A DNA stretch of 46,079 nt, taken from contig NZ_CADEFI010000017.1 of assembly GCF_902826555.1 (NCBI RefSeq), positions 8,690-54,768 on the forward strand, read 5' to 3'. Below the pieces are notes generated by a model. It was not told the DNA's origin and did not search any database. It saw only the letters and a program-made list of their open reading frames with translations. Position 1 is the stretch's first letter; each line of letters opens with the position of its first letter. Positions 11,102 to 19,407 of the stretch are shown here, piece by piece. The DNA is from an uncultured Hyphomicrobium sp. (GTDB lineage: Bacteria; Pseudomonadota; Alphaproteobacteria; Rhizobiales; Hyphomicrobiaceae). The position numbers were made by a program, and so were the translations under genes.

Positions 11102-11115
11102 TTGATCCCAATCAA
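11102..11115. promoter_or_regulatory. Perfect FNR/FixK-type box upstream of the PhaC-like gene
   Basis: TTGATCCCAATCAA matches the FNR/Anr/FixK consensus at all ten defined positions, and the palindrome extends one base on each side. A TAGGCT-like -10 lies at 11139-11144, so a start near 11150 would put the box at about -41.5 and leave a leader of about 130 nt. The rest of the 360 bp divergent region holds the second box and no gene. Confidence 0.75.
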
Positions 11116-11281
11116 CGGCTGCCGACCGCGCGGCCTGCTAGGCTTGTAGACAACCGTAGGTTCGATCGCTGAACGACGTCGACGACCGAGAGATCAAAGC
11201 GCTTGTCGCAAACGTCATCCATTCTCATCGGAACATCCCACACGGGGCGCGGCGGCGGCCGCTGAGCGGAGGATAGCTCGC

Positions 11282-13078
11282 ATGAACGTTCACGCTCTCC
11301 CATCCGCGGTCCGCGAGGCAGCGGCCCTACAGGGACATGATGAGGACGTGCTCGGCAGCGAAGGCTTCCGCTCCATCGACCGCATGCGCGACGCGCTCAT
11401 TGCTCAGCTGACGGGCGGCCTGTCACCTGCGTCGCTCGCTCTGGCGATGTTCGACTGGTCGATCCATCTGGCGTCGGCGCCCGGCAAGCAGATGGAGCTC
11501 ATGCAGAAGGCGATGCGGAAGGCGGCACGCCTCGCGGCACACTGCATGTCCGCGGGAGCGCAAGGTCAGGCGACGCCGTGCATCGAGCCGCTCGCGGGCG
11601 ATAACCGCTTCCGGTCGGATGGCTGGCAAAAGCCACCGTTCAGCCTCCTGGCGCAGGCGTTCCTGCTCAATCAGCAATGGTGGCACAACGTGACGCACGA
11701 GGTGCCGGGCGTCATGCCGCATCATCAAGATGTGGTCTCGTTCGCGACCCGGCAGCTCCTGGATATGGTTTCACCCTCGAACAATCCCTTTGCCAATCCG
11801 GAGGTGATCGAGAAGACCATCGCCGAGGGCGGCGCGAACTTCTTCAGGGGATTCCAGAACTGGCTCGATGACGTGAACCGGCTCGTCTTGGGGCAACTGC
11901 CTGCCGGGGCGGACGCCTTCAAAGTCGGGGAGAATGTCGCCGTGACGCCCGGCCGCGTCGTCTACCGGAACCATCTGATCGAGCTGATCCAATATTCTCC
12001 GGCGACCGAAACGGTGCTTGCCGAACCGGTGCTCATCGTGCCGGCGTGGATCATGAAATACTACATTCTCGATCTTTCGCCGCAGAACTCCCTCGTTCGC
12101 TATCTGGTCGGGCAGGGACATACGGTGTTCTGCATTTCCTGGCGCAACCCGGGCGCCGAGGACCGCGACCTTTCCATGGACGACTACCGGCGCTCGGGCA
12201 TCATGGCGTCGCTCGATGCCGTCAGCGCCATCGTGCCAGGGAGGAAAGTCCACGCAACCGGCTACTGCCTCGGCGGAACGCTGCTCTCGATTGCGGCCGC
12301 CGCGATGGCACGGAGCGACGACGACAGGCTCGCCTCCCTCACATTGCTCGCGGCGCAAACGGACTTCACAGAGCCCGGCGAGCTGGCGCTGTTCATCGAC
12401 CACAGCCAGCAGCACTTCCTCGAGAGCATGATGTGGAACAAGGGTTACCTCTCGGCCGACCAGATGGCGGGTGCCTTCCAACTCCTGCGTTCGAACGATC
12501 TCATCTGGTCACGCCTCGTGCATGACTATCTCATGGGCGAGCGCACGCCGATGATCGATCTCATGGCGTGGAACGCCGATACCACGCGCATGCCGTCCCG
12601 CATGCACGCCGAGTACCTCAAACGCCTTTATCTCGACAACGATCTCGCGGCGGGACGCTTGATGGTCGATGGCCGTCCGGTGGCGCTGCAGAACATTCGC
12701 GTGCCGATGTTCGTCGTCGGCACCGAGCGCGACCACGTCGCACCCTGGAAATCCGTATTCAAGGTGCACCAGATCACAGACACCGACGTCACGTTCGTGC
12801 TGACGAGCGGTGGACACAATGCCGGCATCGTGAGCGAGCCCGGTCATTCCCATCGCAGCTTCCGGATTTCTCTGAAGCGCACGGCCGATCCCTACCTCGC
12901 CCCGGCGGAGTGGCTCGACTCCGTTCCAGCGCAGCCTGGGTCGTGGTGGGTGGACTGGACCCATTGGCTGCACGCGCATTCGACGCCCGAACGGGTAGCG
13001 CCGCCGGAAATGGGGCATCGCGAGAAGGGCTATGCGCCGCTCGGCCATGCGCCCGGCACCTACGTATTTCAGCGTTGA
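11282..13078 (+). CDS. phaC: Class I poly(3-hydroxyalkanoate) synthase-like protein
   Basis: A 598-residue alpha/beta-hydrolase-fold polymerase. The lipase-like box is GYCLGG with the catalytic Cys329 in place of serine; Asp484 (TERDHVAP) and His512 (GGHNAG) complete the triad. The N-terminal domain and the block ILIVPAWIMKYYILDLSP-like (about residues 255-275) are typical of class I PhaC. It would polymerise hydroxyacyl-CoA into storage polyester. No phaA, phaB or phasin gene is nearby. Instead it lies beside a P-type ATPase gene and a FabI remnant under FNR-type boxes, so this is probably the accessory synthase of a microaerobic/dormancy locus rather than the main PHB synthase (inference). 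Confidence 0.93.
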   Translation: MNVHALPSAVREAAALQGHDEDVLGSEGFRSIDRMRDALIAQLTGGLSPASLALAMFDWSIHLASAPGKQMELMQKAMRKAARLAAHCMSAGAQGQATPCIEPLAGDNRFRSDGWQKPPFSLLAQAFLLNQQWWHNVTHEVPGVMPHHQDVVSFATRQLLDMVSPSNNPFANPEVIEKTIAEGGANFFRGFQNWLDDVNRLVLGQLPAGADAFKVGENVAVTPGRVVYRNHLIELIQYSPATETVLAEPVLIVPAWIMKYYILDLSPQNSLVRYLVGQGHTVFCISWRNPGAEDRDLSMDDYRRSGIMASLDAVSAIVPGRKVHATGYCLGGTLLSIAAAAMARSDDDRLASLTLLAAQTDFTEPGELALFIDHSQQHFLESMMWNKGYLSADQMAGAFQLLRSNDLIWSRLVHDYLMGERTPMIDLMAWNADTTRMPSRMHAEYLKRLYLDNDLAAGRLMVDGRPVALQNIRVPMFVVGTERDHVAPWKSVFKVHQITDTDVTFVLTSGGHNAGIVSEPGHSHRSFRISLKRTADPYLAPAEWLDSVPAQPGSWWVDWTHWLHAHSTPERVAPPEMGHREKGYAPLGHAPGTYVFQR

Positions 13079-13089
13079 ATGGAGCCGCC

Positions 13090-13338
13090 ATGGCAGCCCT
13101 CGTCGATCTTTCAGGCAAGCGGGGTCTCGTGGTCGGCATCGCCAACGAGAGCAGCATCGCCGCCGGCTGCGCTTCCGCATTCCGGGAGGCCGGTGCCGAG
13201 CTGGCGATCACCTATCTCAACGAGAAGGCGGAGCGCGCTCCGGGTGCAGGACCGTTTACTGCGGATATGCGTACGGGCCAACGGGGATCATCTGAGGCGC
13301 TTGAGGCTGACCGTAGCCGCTCGACTGCTGACCCATGA
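13090..13338 (+). pseudogene. fabI: Truncated enoyl-ACP reductase (FabI-like) fragment
   Basis: The ATG at 13090 starts twelve bases after the phaC stop. The first 48 codons read as the N-terminus of FabI: MAALVDLSGKRGLVVGIAN, then AITYLNEKAE. After about 13233 the resemblance ends abruptly and the frame runs 35 codons of unrelated sequence into the antisense 3' end of the caspase-like gene. A normal FabI is about 260 residues, so the active-site tyrosine and lysine are missing. It is a remnant left by a deletion or rearrangement whose other side is the caspase-like gene (its stop is 23 bp beyond the break). Function as a short peptide is unlikely. Confidence 0.85.
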
Positions 13339-14350
13339 ACTCGTTGGTCCAAGCGAACGGATCTTCCTTGTTCTCGATCTTCCGCTCCGGAGTCTTGCGA
13401 TCCTTGATCTCGTGCCAGCGGGACGCAACAGTGGCGCCGCCGACATGGATGTCGTCCAGCAGCCCGTAGGGATCGTAAGCGGAGGGAAGCTGCGTGCAGG
13501 CATCGAGATAGACGAAGCGGTTGTCGTAGAGCGTGGCCAGGTTTTCGTCCTTCATGCACGTCGCGCGGCGCGAGCGATGCGTGTCGATGGCGGCCTGCTC
13601 GAAGACATCGCGCAGGTTGCCGCTCTTGGCGCTCTCGAGGCCCTTGGAGAAGAGCTCGGTGAAGAGGGCCAGCGAGCCTTCCTCGTTGAATGTCGCTGCC
13701 TGGTCGCCGCGCGAGGTGAAGATCACCGCTTCGCGGCCGACCCAATCGCGCTGTTGGCGGCGGGCGAAGTTGTAGCGGAAGTTCTTGAGCCCCGAGGACA
13801 CCTCGCACACCTCGAAGATGAGCACGATCTCTTCGGCGTCGATCTCGTTTACCAGGTCGCGAACGGATTTCATGGTCATCCAGTCGCCGCTCATGGTGGC
13901 GTGCTTGAAGTCCTCCGGCTCCTTGGCCGTGTACATGGCCAGGATCTCGTCCTCGATGTCGTAGCCGTTGTAGTTGGCGTCGACGTTGCCGCCGTGGAAG
14001 TTGAAATAAATGACGACGCGGTCCTCACGCTTGGCGCGCTTGTCGAGCGTCTGCAGCGCCTCCCTCACACCCTTCGAGGTGGCATCCGGATCGAGGCGGA
14101 TGGTGATGTTCGCCGGATCGACGGCGAGCGACGTCTTCACGGCGCTGACGATGGCGTTGACGTCGTTCTTGCAGGATTCCGCCATCTGCCGCGTCGCGTC
14201 GGGATCACCTTCGATCACCTTCCAGGGCGGGCAGGCGCCCATGGCGAGAAGGTGCGTGGTCTTGGGCGAAGCGGGCACCGACGTCGCCGATGCGAAAGCA
14301 ACGACGCATGCCGCAGCGAGCGCGACGGCGGACGAACGAAGGGCAGACAT
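13256..14350 (-). CDS. Exported caspase-fold (peptidase C14-like) protein
   Basis: A 364-residue protein starting at the ATG at 14350, which has AGGAA upstream and opens a signal peptide (residues 1-28, ending SVPAS). A longer upstream frame to 14485 lacks both. The mature domain follows caspase order: a HLLAMG strand, CKNDVNAIVSAV helix, then YFNFHGG with His119 after a hydrophobic strand, then EIVLIFEVCEVSSG with Cys182. His119 and Cys182 fit the caspase/metacaspase dyad, although the usual DACxSG is EVCEVSSG here. The C-terminal tail is rich in Pro, Gln and Tyr. It should act in the periplasm or outside. Its 3' end overlaps the FabI remnant by 83 bp. Substrate unknown. Confidence 0.75.
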   Translation of the reverse strand: MSALRSSAVALAAACVVAFASATSVPASPKTTHLLAMGACPPWKVIEGDPDATRQMAESCKNDVNAIVSAVKTSLAVDPANITIRLDPDATSKGVREALQTLDKRAKREDRVVIYFNFHGGNVDANYNGYDIEDEILAMYTAKEPEDFKHATMSGDWMTMKSVRDLVNEIDAEEIVLIFEVCEVSSGLKNFRYNFARRQQRDWVGREAVIFTSRGDQAATFNEEGSLALFTELFSKGLESAKSGNLRDVFEQAAIDTHRSRRATCMKDENLATLYDNRFVYLDACTQLPSAYDPYGLLDDIHVGGATVASRWHEIKDRKTPERKIENKEDPFAWTNEFMGQQSSGYGQPQAPQMIPVGPYAYPQ

Positions 14351-14490
14351 GCTTTTTTTCCTGTGGCTTGGCACGCGGGGCGTGCCTGCGTCTGACTGTT
14401 TCCGGAAAGTTCGCGGCGGGTCGGCCGCTGCATGACGTGCGGGGCGCGCGCGCAATTCGGCGCAAGCAGAGTGCGCGGCGCGCAAAGAGC

Positions 14491-14520
14491 GAGGCGCCGG
14501 TTCGATTGAGCCGGCGCCTC
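14491..14520 (-). terminator. Terminator after the Gly-rich repeat gene
   Basis: GAGGCGCCGG and CCGGCGCCTC form a perfect ten-base stem with a ten-base loop, seven nt past the stop of the repeat protein gene. On the reverse strand CTCTTT follows. It separates that gene from the caspase-like gene. Confidence 0.7.
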
Positions 14521-14527
14521 GTTCTAA

Positions 14528-15415
14528 CTATTCCTTCTTGGCTTCCTGGACCGCGGAGGTGCGGGTGGGCGGAACATCGCCACCGGCCTTCTCGCAGTCA
14601 TCGACGCTCTTGGTCAGCGCCGGCACGGAATTGATCATGCACTGGACGGGCTGAGCGCCGCCCTGAGCGGGAGCACCCTGCATCGGAACCGGAACGGGAA
14701 CCATGACGGGAACAACCTGCGGGTATCCGCCGCCCTGCTGACCGTTCAGGCCCCAGCCGCCGAAGTTGGCGCCGCCGCCGGGGAACGAGATGCCGAAGCC
14801 CGGACCGTAGAAGCCGCCAAACGGCGTCGAGACACCGAAGCCGCCCATGTTGGCGCCACCGAAGGGCGTCGAGAAGCCGACGTTCTGCGCGGCGTTGAGA
14901 CCGAAGCCGCCGAAGTTGCCGCCGAACGGACCGAAGTTGATGCCGAAGCCGGGGCCAAACGCGCCGCCCCACGGCGTCTTGATGTTGAGGGCCTGCTGCT
15001 CGTTGAGGCCGAAGAAGGGCACTACGCCGGGCGGATAGCCAGGTCCGCCGAGACCGAAGCCGCCGAAGTTGGCGCCGCCGCCGGGGAACGAGATGCCGAA
15101 GCCCGGACCATAAGCACCGCCCCACGGCGTGCCAATGGAGAGGGCCTGCTGATTGCCGATGCCGAAGCCCGGACCATAAAAGCCACCGAACGGCGTGGAG
15201 AGACCGAAGCCACCGGCGTTAATGCCGCCGAAGGGCGTCGAGATGCCGAAACCCGGACCCCAAGCGCCACCGAACGGCGTGGAGATGCCGAAGCCGCCGG
15301 CGCTGACGCCGCCGAAGGGCGTCGAGATGGTTGCGTTGGCGGGTGCAGAAAGCGCACCGAAGGCAAGCGCCATCGCTGCAATGCTCGTGTGGAGATGAGT
15401 CTTTACGAATGTCAC
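14528..15415 (-). CDS. Exported Gly-rich protein of 14-residue repeats with a C-terminal Cys module
   Basis: About 295 residues from a GTG at 15415, preceded by GAGGA and opening a clear signal peptide (MTFVKTHLHTS, then a hydrophobic stretch ending SAPANA). An ATG at 15463 in the same frame lacks a ribosome-binding site. The mature protein is about eleven copies of a 14-residue unit, (I/L/V)STPFGGxxxGGFG, roughly alternating AGGFG-type and GPGFG-type endings. A Pro/Gln linker follows, then a C-terminal module with two cysteines 15 residues apart (CMINSVPALTKSVDDC) and AGG. The neighbouring 15575-16108 gene has the same module. The repeats suggest a structural, surface or self-assembling protein. 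No family recognised. Confidence 0.75.
   Translation of the reverse strand: MTFVKTHLHTSIAAMALAFGALSAPANATISTPFGGVSAGGFGISTPFGGAWGPGFGISTPFGGINAGGFGLSTPFGGFYGPGFGIGNQQALSIGTPWGGAYGPGFGISFPGGGANFGGFGLGGPGYPPGVVPFFGLNEQQALNIKTPWGGAFGPGFGINFGPFGGNFGGFGLNAAQNVGFSTPFGGANMGGFGVSTPFGGFYGPGFGISFPGGGANFGGWGLNGQQGGGYPQVVPVMVPVPVPMQGAPAQGGAQPVQCMINSVPALTKSVDDCEKAGGDVPPTRTSAVQEAKKE
14751..15328 (-). repeat. Tandem 42-bp repeat array in the Gly-rich protein gene
   Basis: The codons for the 14-residue units form degenerate 42-bp repeats. Two stretches, 14756-14806 and 15059-15109, are identical over 51 bp and lie exactly 303 bp (101 codons) apart, which indicates recent internal duplication or gene conversion. 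Confidence 0.85.
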
Positions 15416-15574
15416 TGGAAAATCCTCGATCCAAGAGCGCTCGGCGTCAAAGCCGCGAGCCATTGCTTTGAACCCAGGTACGCGTCCACATAGTTATCCT
15501 CGGCTCCGCCACAATTTCTGCAGCGGAGTGGTAAATATCCTCCTAACCCTGATTATCTGCATGATTCCGTAAAA

Positions 15575-16108
15575 CTACGGAGTGGCCGGATGCCCTCCCG
15601 CTGTCGTGCACGCGTCGGCTGATTGCGTGAGCGCCTGCACACCTTTGATGTTGCAAAGAGTGGCGGTCATCTGCGCACCCGACGGAGGCGATACGCTCAT
15701 GCCCTGCGGCACGCTGGGCTCGACCGGCGGCATCGCCGAGGTCTGTGAGCGGCTCTCTGCGCCCATGACCGCGGACGGCGCCGCGCCGAGGCTTGCTTGA
15801 CCCGAAGCGGCGAAGGCCGCCGGCTGCAGCTGGACAACTTGGAAGATGGGCATCGCCGCGGGACGGCCAAAGCCACCCGTGGCATCGAGCTGAGCCACGC
15901 CGACGACGCCGGTTTGAATGAGTCCGTACTGCGCTTGATAGGGGCCCTGCCCCATGACGCCCGGCGCATGTCCGCCCGACATGCCGGGCGCGCTTTCATA
16001 GGCGCCAGGTGCTGCAACTTCTGCAGACGCGCGGCCCAGGTAGCCGATCATCGCAAGGCCCGCGAGCATGATCATGAACGCGTAGGCTGTGGACTTCGTG
16101 CTTTCCAT
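15575..16108 (-). CDS. Small exported protein sharing the C-terminal Cys module
   Basis: A 177-residue protein with AGAGGGG before its ATG. The N-terminus (MESTKSTAYAFMIMLAGLAMI, ending RASAEVAAP) is a signal peptide or membrane anchor. The middle is low complexity, rich in Gly, Ala, Pro, Gln and Met. The C-terminus reads CNIKGVQALTQSADAC then TTAGG, the same spacing and key residues as in the neighbouring repeat protein. The 146 bp upstream, to the RND gene, is unusually AT-rich and probably holds its promoter. No known family recognised; role unknown, probably in the envelope. Confidence 0.7.
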   Translation of the reverse strand: MESTKSTAYAFMIMLAGLAMIGYLGRASAEVAAPGAYESAPGMSGGHAPGVMGQGPYQAQYGLIQTGVVGVAQLDATGGFGRPAAMPIFQVVQLQPAAFAASGQASLGAAPSAVMGAESRSQTSAMPPVEPSVPQGMSVSPPSGAQMTATLCNIKGVQALTQSADACTTAGGHPATP

Positions 16109-16254
16109 GGCTTCCCCTCTGAGCGCGTACCAACGCGCGTCAATCTTCCGCTCAAGGAGAGTCCAAACCTATTCGGTTTATGGATGATTAATTTCTGCGG
16201 TTTCTCAATGCACTAATTGCCTATGCTTATACACTATATCATCCTTGCGCCGGC

Positions 16255-19200
16255 TTACTCGCCGGGGATCAGCGCAGGCTCCGGAGCGGCTTCTTTCCTG
16301 GCGGCGGGCCGGACGTGCTCGCGCAGGCGCTGGACGGCCACGTACATCACCGGAATGAAGAAGATGCCGATCACCGACGCGGCCAGCATGCCGGCGAAGA
16401 CCGGAAGCGCGACCGCGTACATGCTCGCTTCTCCCGGCCCCTTGGCGATCAGCAAAGGAACGAGGGCGGCGATGAAGGCGACGCTCGTCATCATGACGGG
16501 GCGGATTCTCTGCCGGGCGCCGGCAATCGCCGCCTCGACGATGGACTTTCCCGCCTGGCGCTGGTCGATGAAGAACTGAGTCATGAGGATGGAGTTCTTC
16601 GCTGCCAGCGCAATCAGAACGATGATGCCGATCTCGGTGTAGATCAGGAGGCTCGACTGCGTCACGAACAAGCCGAGCAGTGCGCCGAGCACGGCGATGG
16701 TGACGGGCAGCAGCGCCACGAGCGGCATCGACCAACTCTCGTAGAGGCCGACGAGAAGGAAGAAAGCGAAGAGCAGCGCCAGAGAAATGACGAGCGGCGT
16801 CTGCGCGGCCGATACTTTTTCTTCGAGTGCCTGGCCGGTCCATTCGAACTTGAAGCCCTTGGGGAGGACTTCGTCGGAGAGCTCCTCCATGGCTTCGATG
16901 GCGCGGCTGTCGCCGATATTGGGAGCGGCGGAGCCGCGGACGGTCACGGACGGATAGTTGTTGTAACGCGCCAGCGAACTCGGGCCGACACCGAGCGTCG
17001 CCTTGGCGACAAGCGAGATCGGCACCATGTGTCCGTCGCGGTTCTTGACGTGGATGCGCGAGAGATCGTCGAGATCGGCGCGGTGGCCGGCGTCGGCCTG
17101 GATCTGCACCGTCCATGTGCGCCCGAACTTGTTGAAGTCCGTGACGTAGCGCCCGCCGAGCATGGACTGCAGCTCGTTGTAGATGTCGCCGGGATCGAGC
17201 CCGAGCAGGCGGGCGCGCTCGCGGTCGATCTCGAGGTTGATCTGCGGCACTTGCGCTTCCGCGCCGGAGAACACCTGCGACAGCTCGGGCTTCTTCTGCG
17301 CTGCAACGCTGAGTGCGCGTGCAGCGGCCGCAAGATCGGACGGGTTCTGCCCCTCGAGGCCTTCGAGGATGTACTCGAATCCACCGACCGAGCCCGCGCC
17401 CGGCAGCGAGGGCGGGTTCAACGCAACGAACGTGCCCTCGGGAAGGGTCGAGAGCGCCATGAACAACCGCATGGCCGTATCGTCGGCTTGGAGCTCGGGG
17501 CTCTTGCGCTGCTCATAGGGTTTGAGGCGCACGAACATGATGCCCGAGTTCGACGCGGAGCCGCCGGTCAAAAAGTCGAGACCGACGATGGACAGCGTGC
17601 TTTCGACGGCCGGATCCTTCTTGACGATGTCCGTCACTTTGGCCACCGCCGCCTCGGTGCGATTGAGCGAGGCCGCGGGGGGGAGCGTCGAGACGACAAG
17701 CAGGTAGCCCTTGTCCTCCTGCGGAAGGAAGCCCTTGGGCGTATCCCAGAAGATGTAGCCGGCGAAGAGGCCGACCATCGCAACCGCGGCGATGCCGGCG
17801 ATGGAGCGTCCCGCGACCTTTTCGATGACGCCCGCGTAGCGGTCGGACCACCTTTCGATGACAGCCTGCAGCGCGTTGGGCGCGTGCGTTCCGGTTTGCG
17901 GCTTCAAGAGCAGCGCACATAGCGCCGGCGTCAACGTCACGGCATTGATGGCCGAGAAGACCATGGCCGCCGAGATGGTGGCGGCGAACTGCTGGAACAG
18001 GATGCCCGTGCTGCCCGGCAGGAAAGCGACGGGAACGAACACCGACAGCAGCACCAGCGTCACAGCCACGATAGGGCCGATGATCTGGCCCATCGCCTTG
18101 CGCGTGGCATCGGCGGCGGACAGGCCGGGATTCTCCTCCATCTCGCGTTCGACGTTCTCGACGACGATGATCGAGTCGTCGACGACGATGCCGATGGCGA
18201 GCACGAGAGCCAGCAGCGAAATCGTGTTCGCCGAGTAGCCGAGCGGCACAAGGATGAGAAAGGCGCCGATGATCGAGACCGGCACAGCGATGAGCGGGAT
18301 GAGCGACGGGCGCAGGCGACCCAGAAACACGTAGACGACGATGGCGACGAGGATGAACGCCTCGAACAACGTCTCGATAGCGCGGTCGATCATCGCGGAA
18401 ACGAAGTCCGACGTGTCGTAGATGAAGGCGAAATGCACGCCTTGAGGCAGGCGCGAGCGCATGGCGTCCAGCTTCTCCGCGACCGCATCGGCGACGCTGA
18501 CGGCGTTGGCGCCGGCCGCAAGATTGATCGCGACGGGTGCTGCCGGCCGACCATCGAACTGGGCGACGGCGTTATAGGAGGCGGCCTTGACCTCGATGCG
18601 CGCCACATCCTTGAGCCGCGTCGTCGATCCATTGTCGTGGCTGCGCAAGACGATGTTGCCGAACTCCTCCGGCGTCGAGAGGAGCCCCTTGGACGAGATC
18701 GCAAGCTCGAGGCGCTGATCGCTCGACACGATGGGTGCGGCGCCGATGCGTCCGGCCGGAGCCTGGATGTTCTGCGCGCGCACGGCATCGACGATATCGT
18801 TGGTCGAGAGATTATAGTCGATGAGCTTCTGCGGATCGATCCAGATGCGCATCGCGTAGTCGCGTGCGCCCATGATCGCCGCCTCGCCGACGCCGGGGAT
18901 GCGTTTCAAATCGTCGAGAATATTGAGCGTGACGAAGGTGGAGAGGAAGAGCTGATCGTGCTCCGGGTTGTCGGAATAGAACGACATGATCTGGAGCAGG
19001 TCCGATGAGCCCGTGCCGACGGTCAGTCCGGCGTTGCGAACCTCCTGCGGCATCCGGCCCAGCACCATGTTCACACGGTTCGAGACGTTCATCGACGCCG
19101 TGTCCGGATCGACGCCCTGCTCGAAGGTGATGGACAGCGAGTAGCCGCCGTCGTTGGTGGACGTGGACTGCATGTAGCGCATGCCCGGCACGCCATTGAC

Positions 19201-19407
19201 GGCGTTCTCGATCGGCTGGGCGATGGCTGTGGCGACGGTCGCGGCATCGGCGCCCGGATAGGTCGTGCTCACGTGCACGGTCGGCGGGGCGATGTTCGGA
19301 TACTGTGCCACGGGGATGCCCACGGCCGCCATTCCACCGGCGAGCGCGATGATGATCGAGATCACCATCGCCAGCCGCGGGCGGTCGATGAAGGCGTTGA
19401 AGATCAT
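16255..19407 (-). CDS. RND efflux pump inner-membrane transporter (HAE1 / AcrB type)
   Basis: A 1050-residue protein, the usual length for AcrB/MexB-type pumps. It starts MIFNAFIDRPRLAMV, with two halves of six membrane helices each and large periplasmic loops. The proton-relay aspartates are present in TM4 (GIVVDDSIIVVENV) and the lysine in TM10 (ALAAKNSILM). It would export hydrophobic or amphiphilic compounds in exchange for protons. Its ATG overlaps the adaptor stop by four bases (ATGA), so they form one operon. No outer-membrane channel gene lies alongside, so a TolC encoded elsewhere is probably used. Substrates cannot be inferred. Confidence 0.96.
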   Translation of the reverse strand: MIFNAFIDRPRLAMVISIIIALAGGMAAVGIPVAQYPNIAPPTVHVSTTYPGADAATVATAIAQPIENAVNGVPGMRYMQSTSTNDGGYSLSITFEQGVDPDTASMNVSNRVNMVLGRMPQEVRNAGLTVGTGSSDLLQIMSFYSDNPEHDQLFLSTFVTLNILDDLKRIPGVGEAAIMGARDYAMRIWIDPQKLIDYNLSTNDIVDAVRAQNIQAPAGRIGAAPIVSSDQRLELAISSKGLLSTPEEFGNIVLRSHDNGSTTRLKDVARIEVKAASYNAVAQFDGRPAAPVAINLAAGANAVSVADAVAEKLDAMRSRLPQGVHFAFIYDTSDFVSAMIDRAIETLFEAFILVAIVVYVFLGRLRPSLIPLIAVPVSIIGAFLILVPLGYSANTISLLALVLAIGIVVDDSIIVVENVEREMEENPGLSAADATRKAMGQIIGPIVAVTLVLLSVFVPVAFLPGSTGILFQQFAATISAAMVFSAINAVTLTPALCALLLKPQTGTHAPNALQAVIERWSDRYAGVIEKVAGRSIAGIAAVAMVGLFAGYIFWDTPKGFLPQEDKGYLLVVSTLPPAASLNRTEAAVAKVTDIVKKDPAVESTLSIVGLDFLTGGSASNSGIMFVRLKPYEQRKSPELQADDTAMRLFMALSTLPEGTFVALNPPSLPGAGSVGGFEYILEGLEGQNPSDLAAAARALSVAAQKKPELSQVFSGAEAQVPQINLEIDRERARLLGLDPGDIYNELQSMLGGRYVTDFNKFGRTWTVQIQADAGHRADLDDLSRIHVKNRDGHMVPISLVAKATLGVGPSSLARYNNYPSVTVRGSAAPNIGDSRAIEAMEELSDEVLPKGFKFEWTGQALEEKVSAAQTPLVISLALLFAFFLLVGLYESWSMPLVALLPVTIAVLGALLGLFVTQSSLLIYTEIGIIVLIALAAKNSILMTQFFIDQRQAGKSIVEAAIAGARQRIRPVMMTSVAFIAALVPLLIAKGPGEASMYAVALPVFAGMLAASVIGIFFIPVMYVAVQRLREHVRPAARKEAAPEPALIPGE

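Noticed and set aside
11282-13078. Main PHB synthase operon of the organism
   Set aside because: No phaA, phaB, phaR or phasin gene is nearby; the context is a cation ATPase gene, FNR-type boxes and a FabI remnant.
14756-15109. Possible CRISPR-like or insertion-sequence repeat because of two identical 51-bp segments
   Set aside because: Both lie in frame within the Gly-rich repeat gene and encode the same residues 101 codons apart; they are internal gene repeats.
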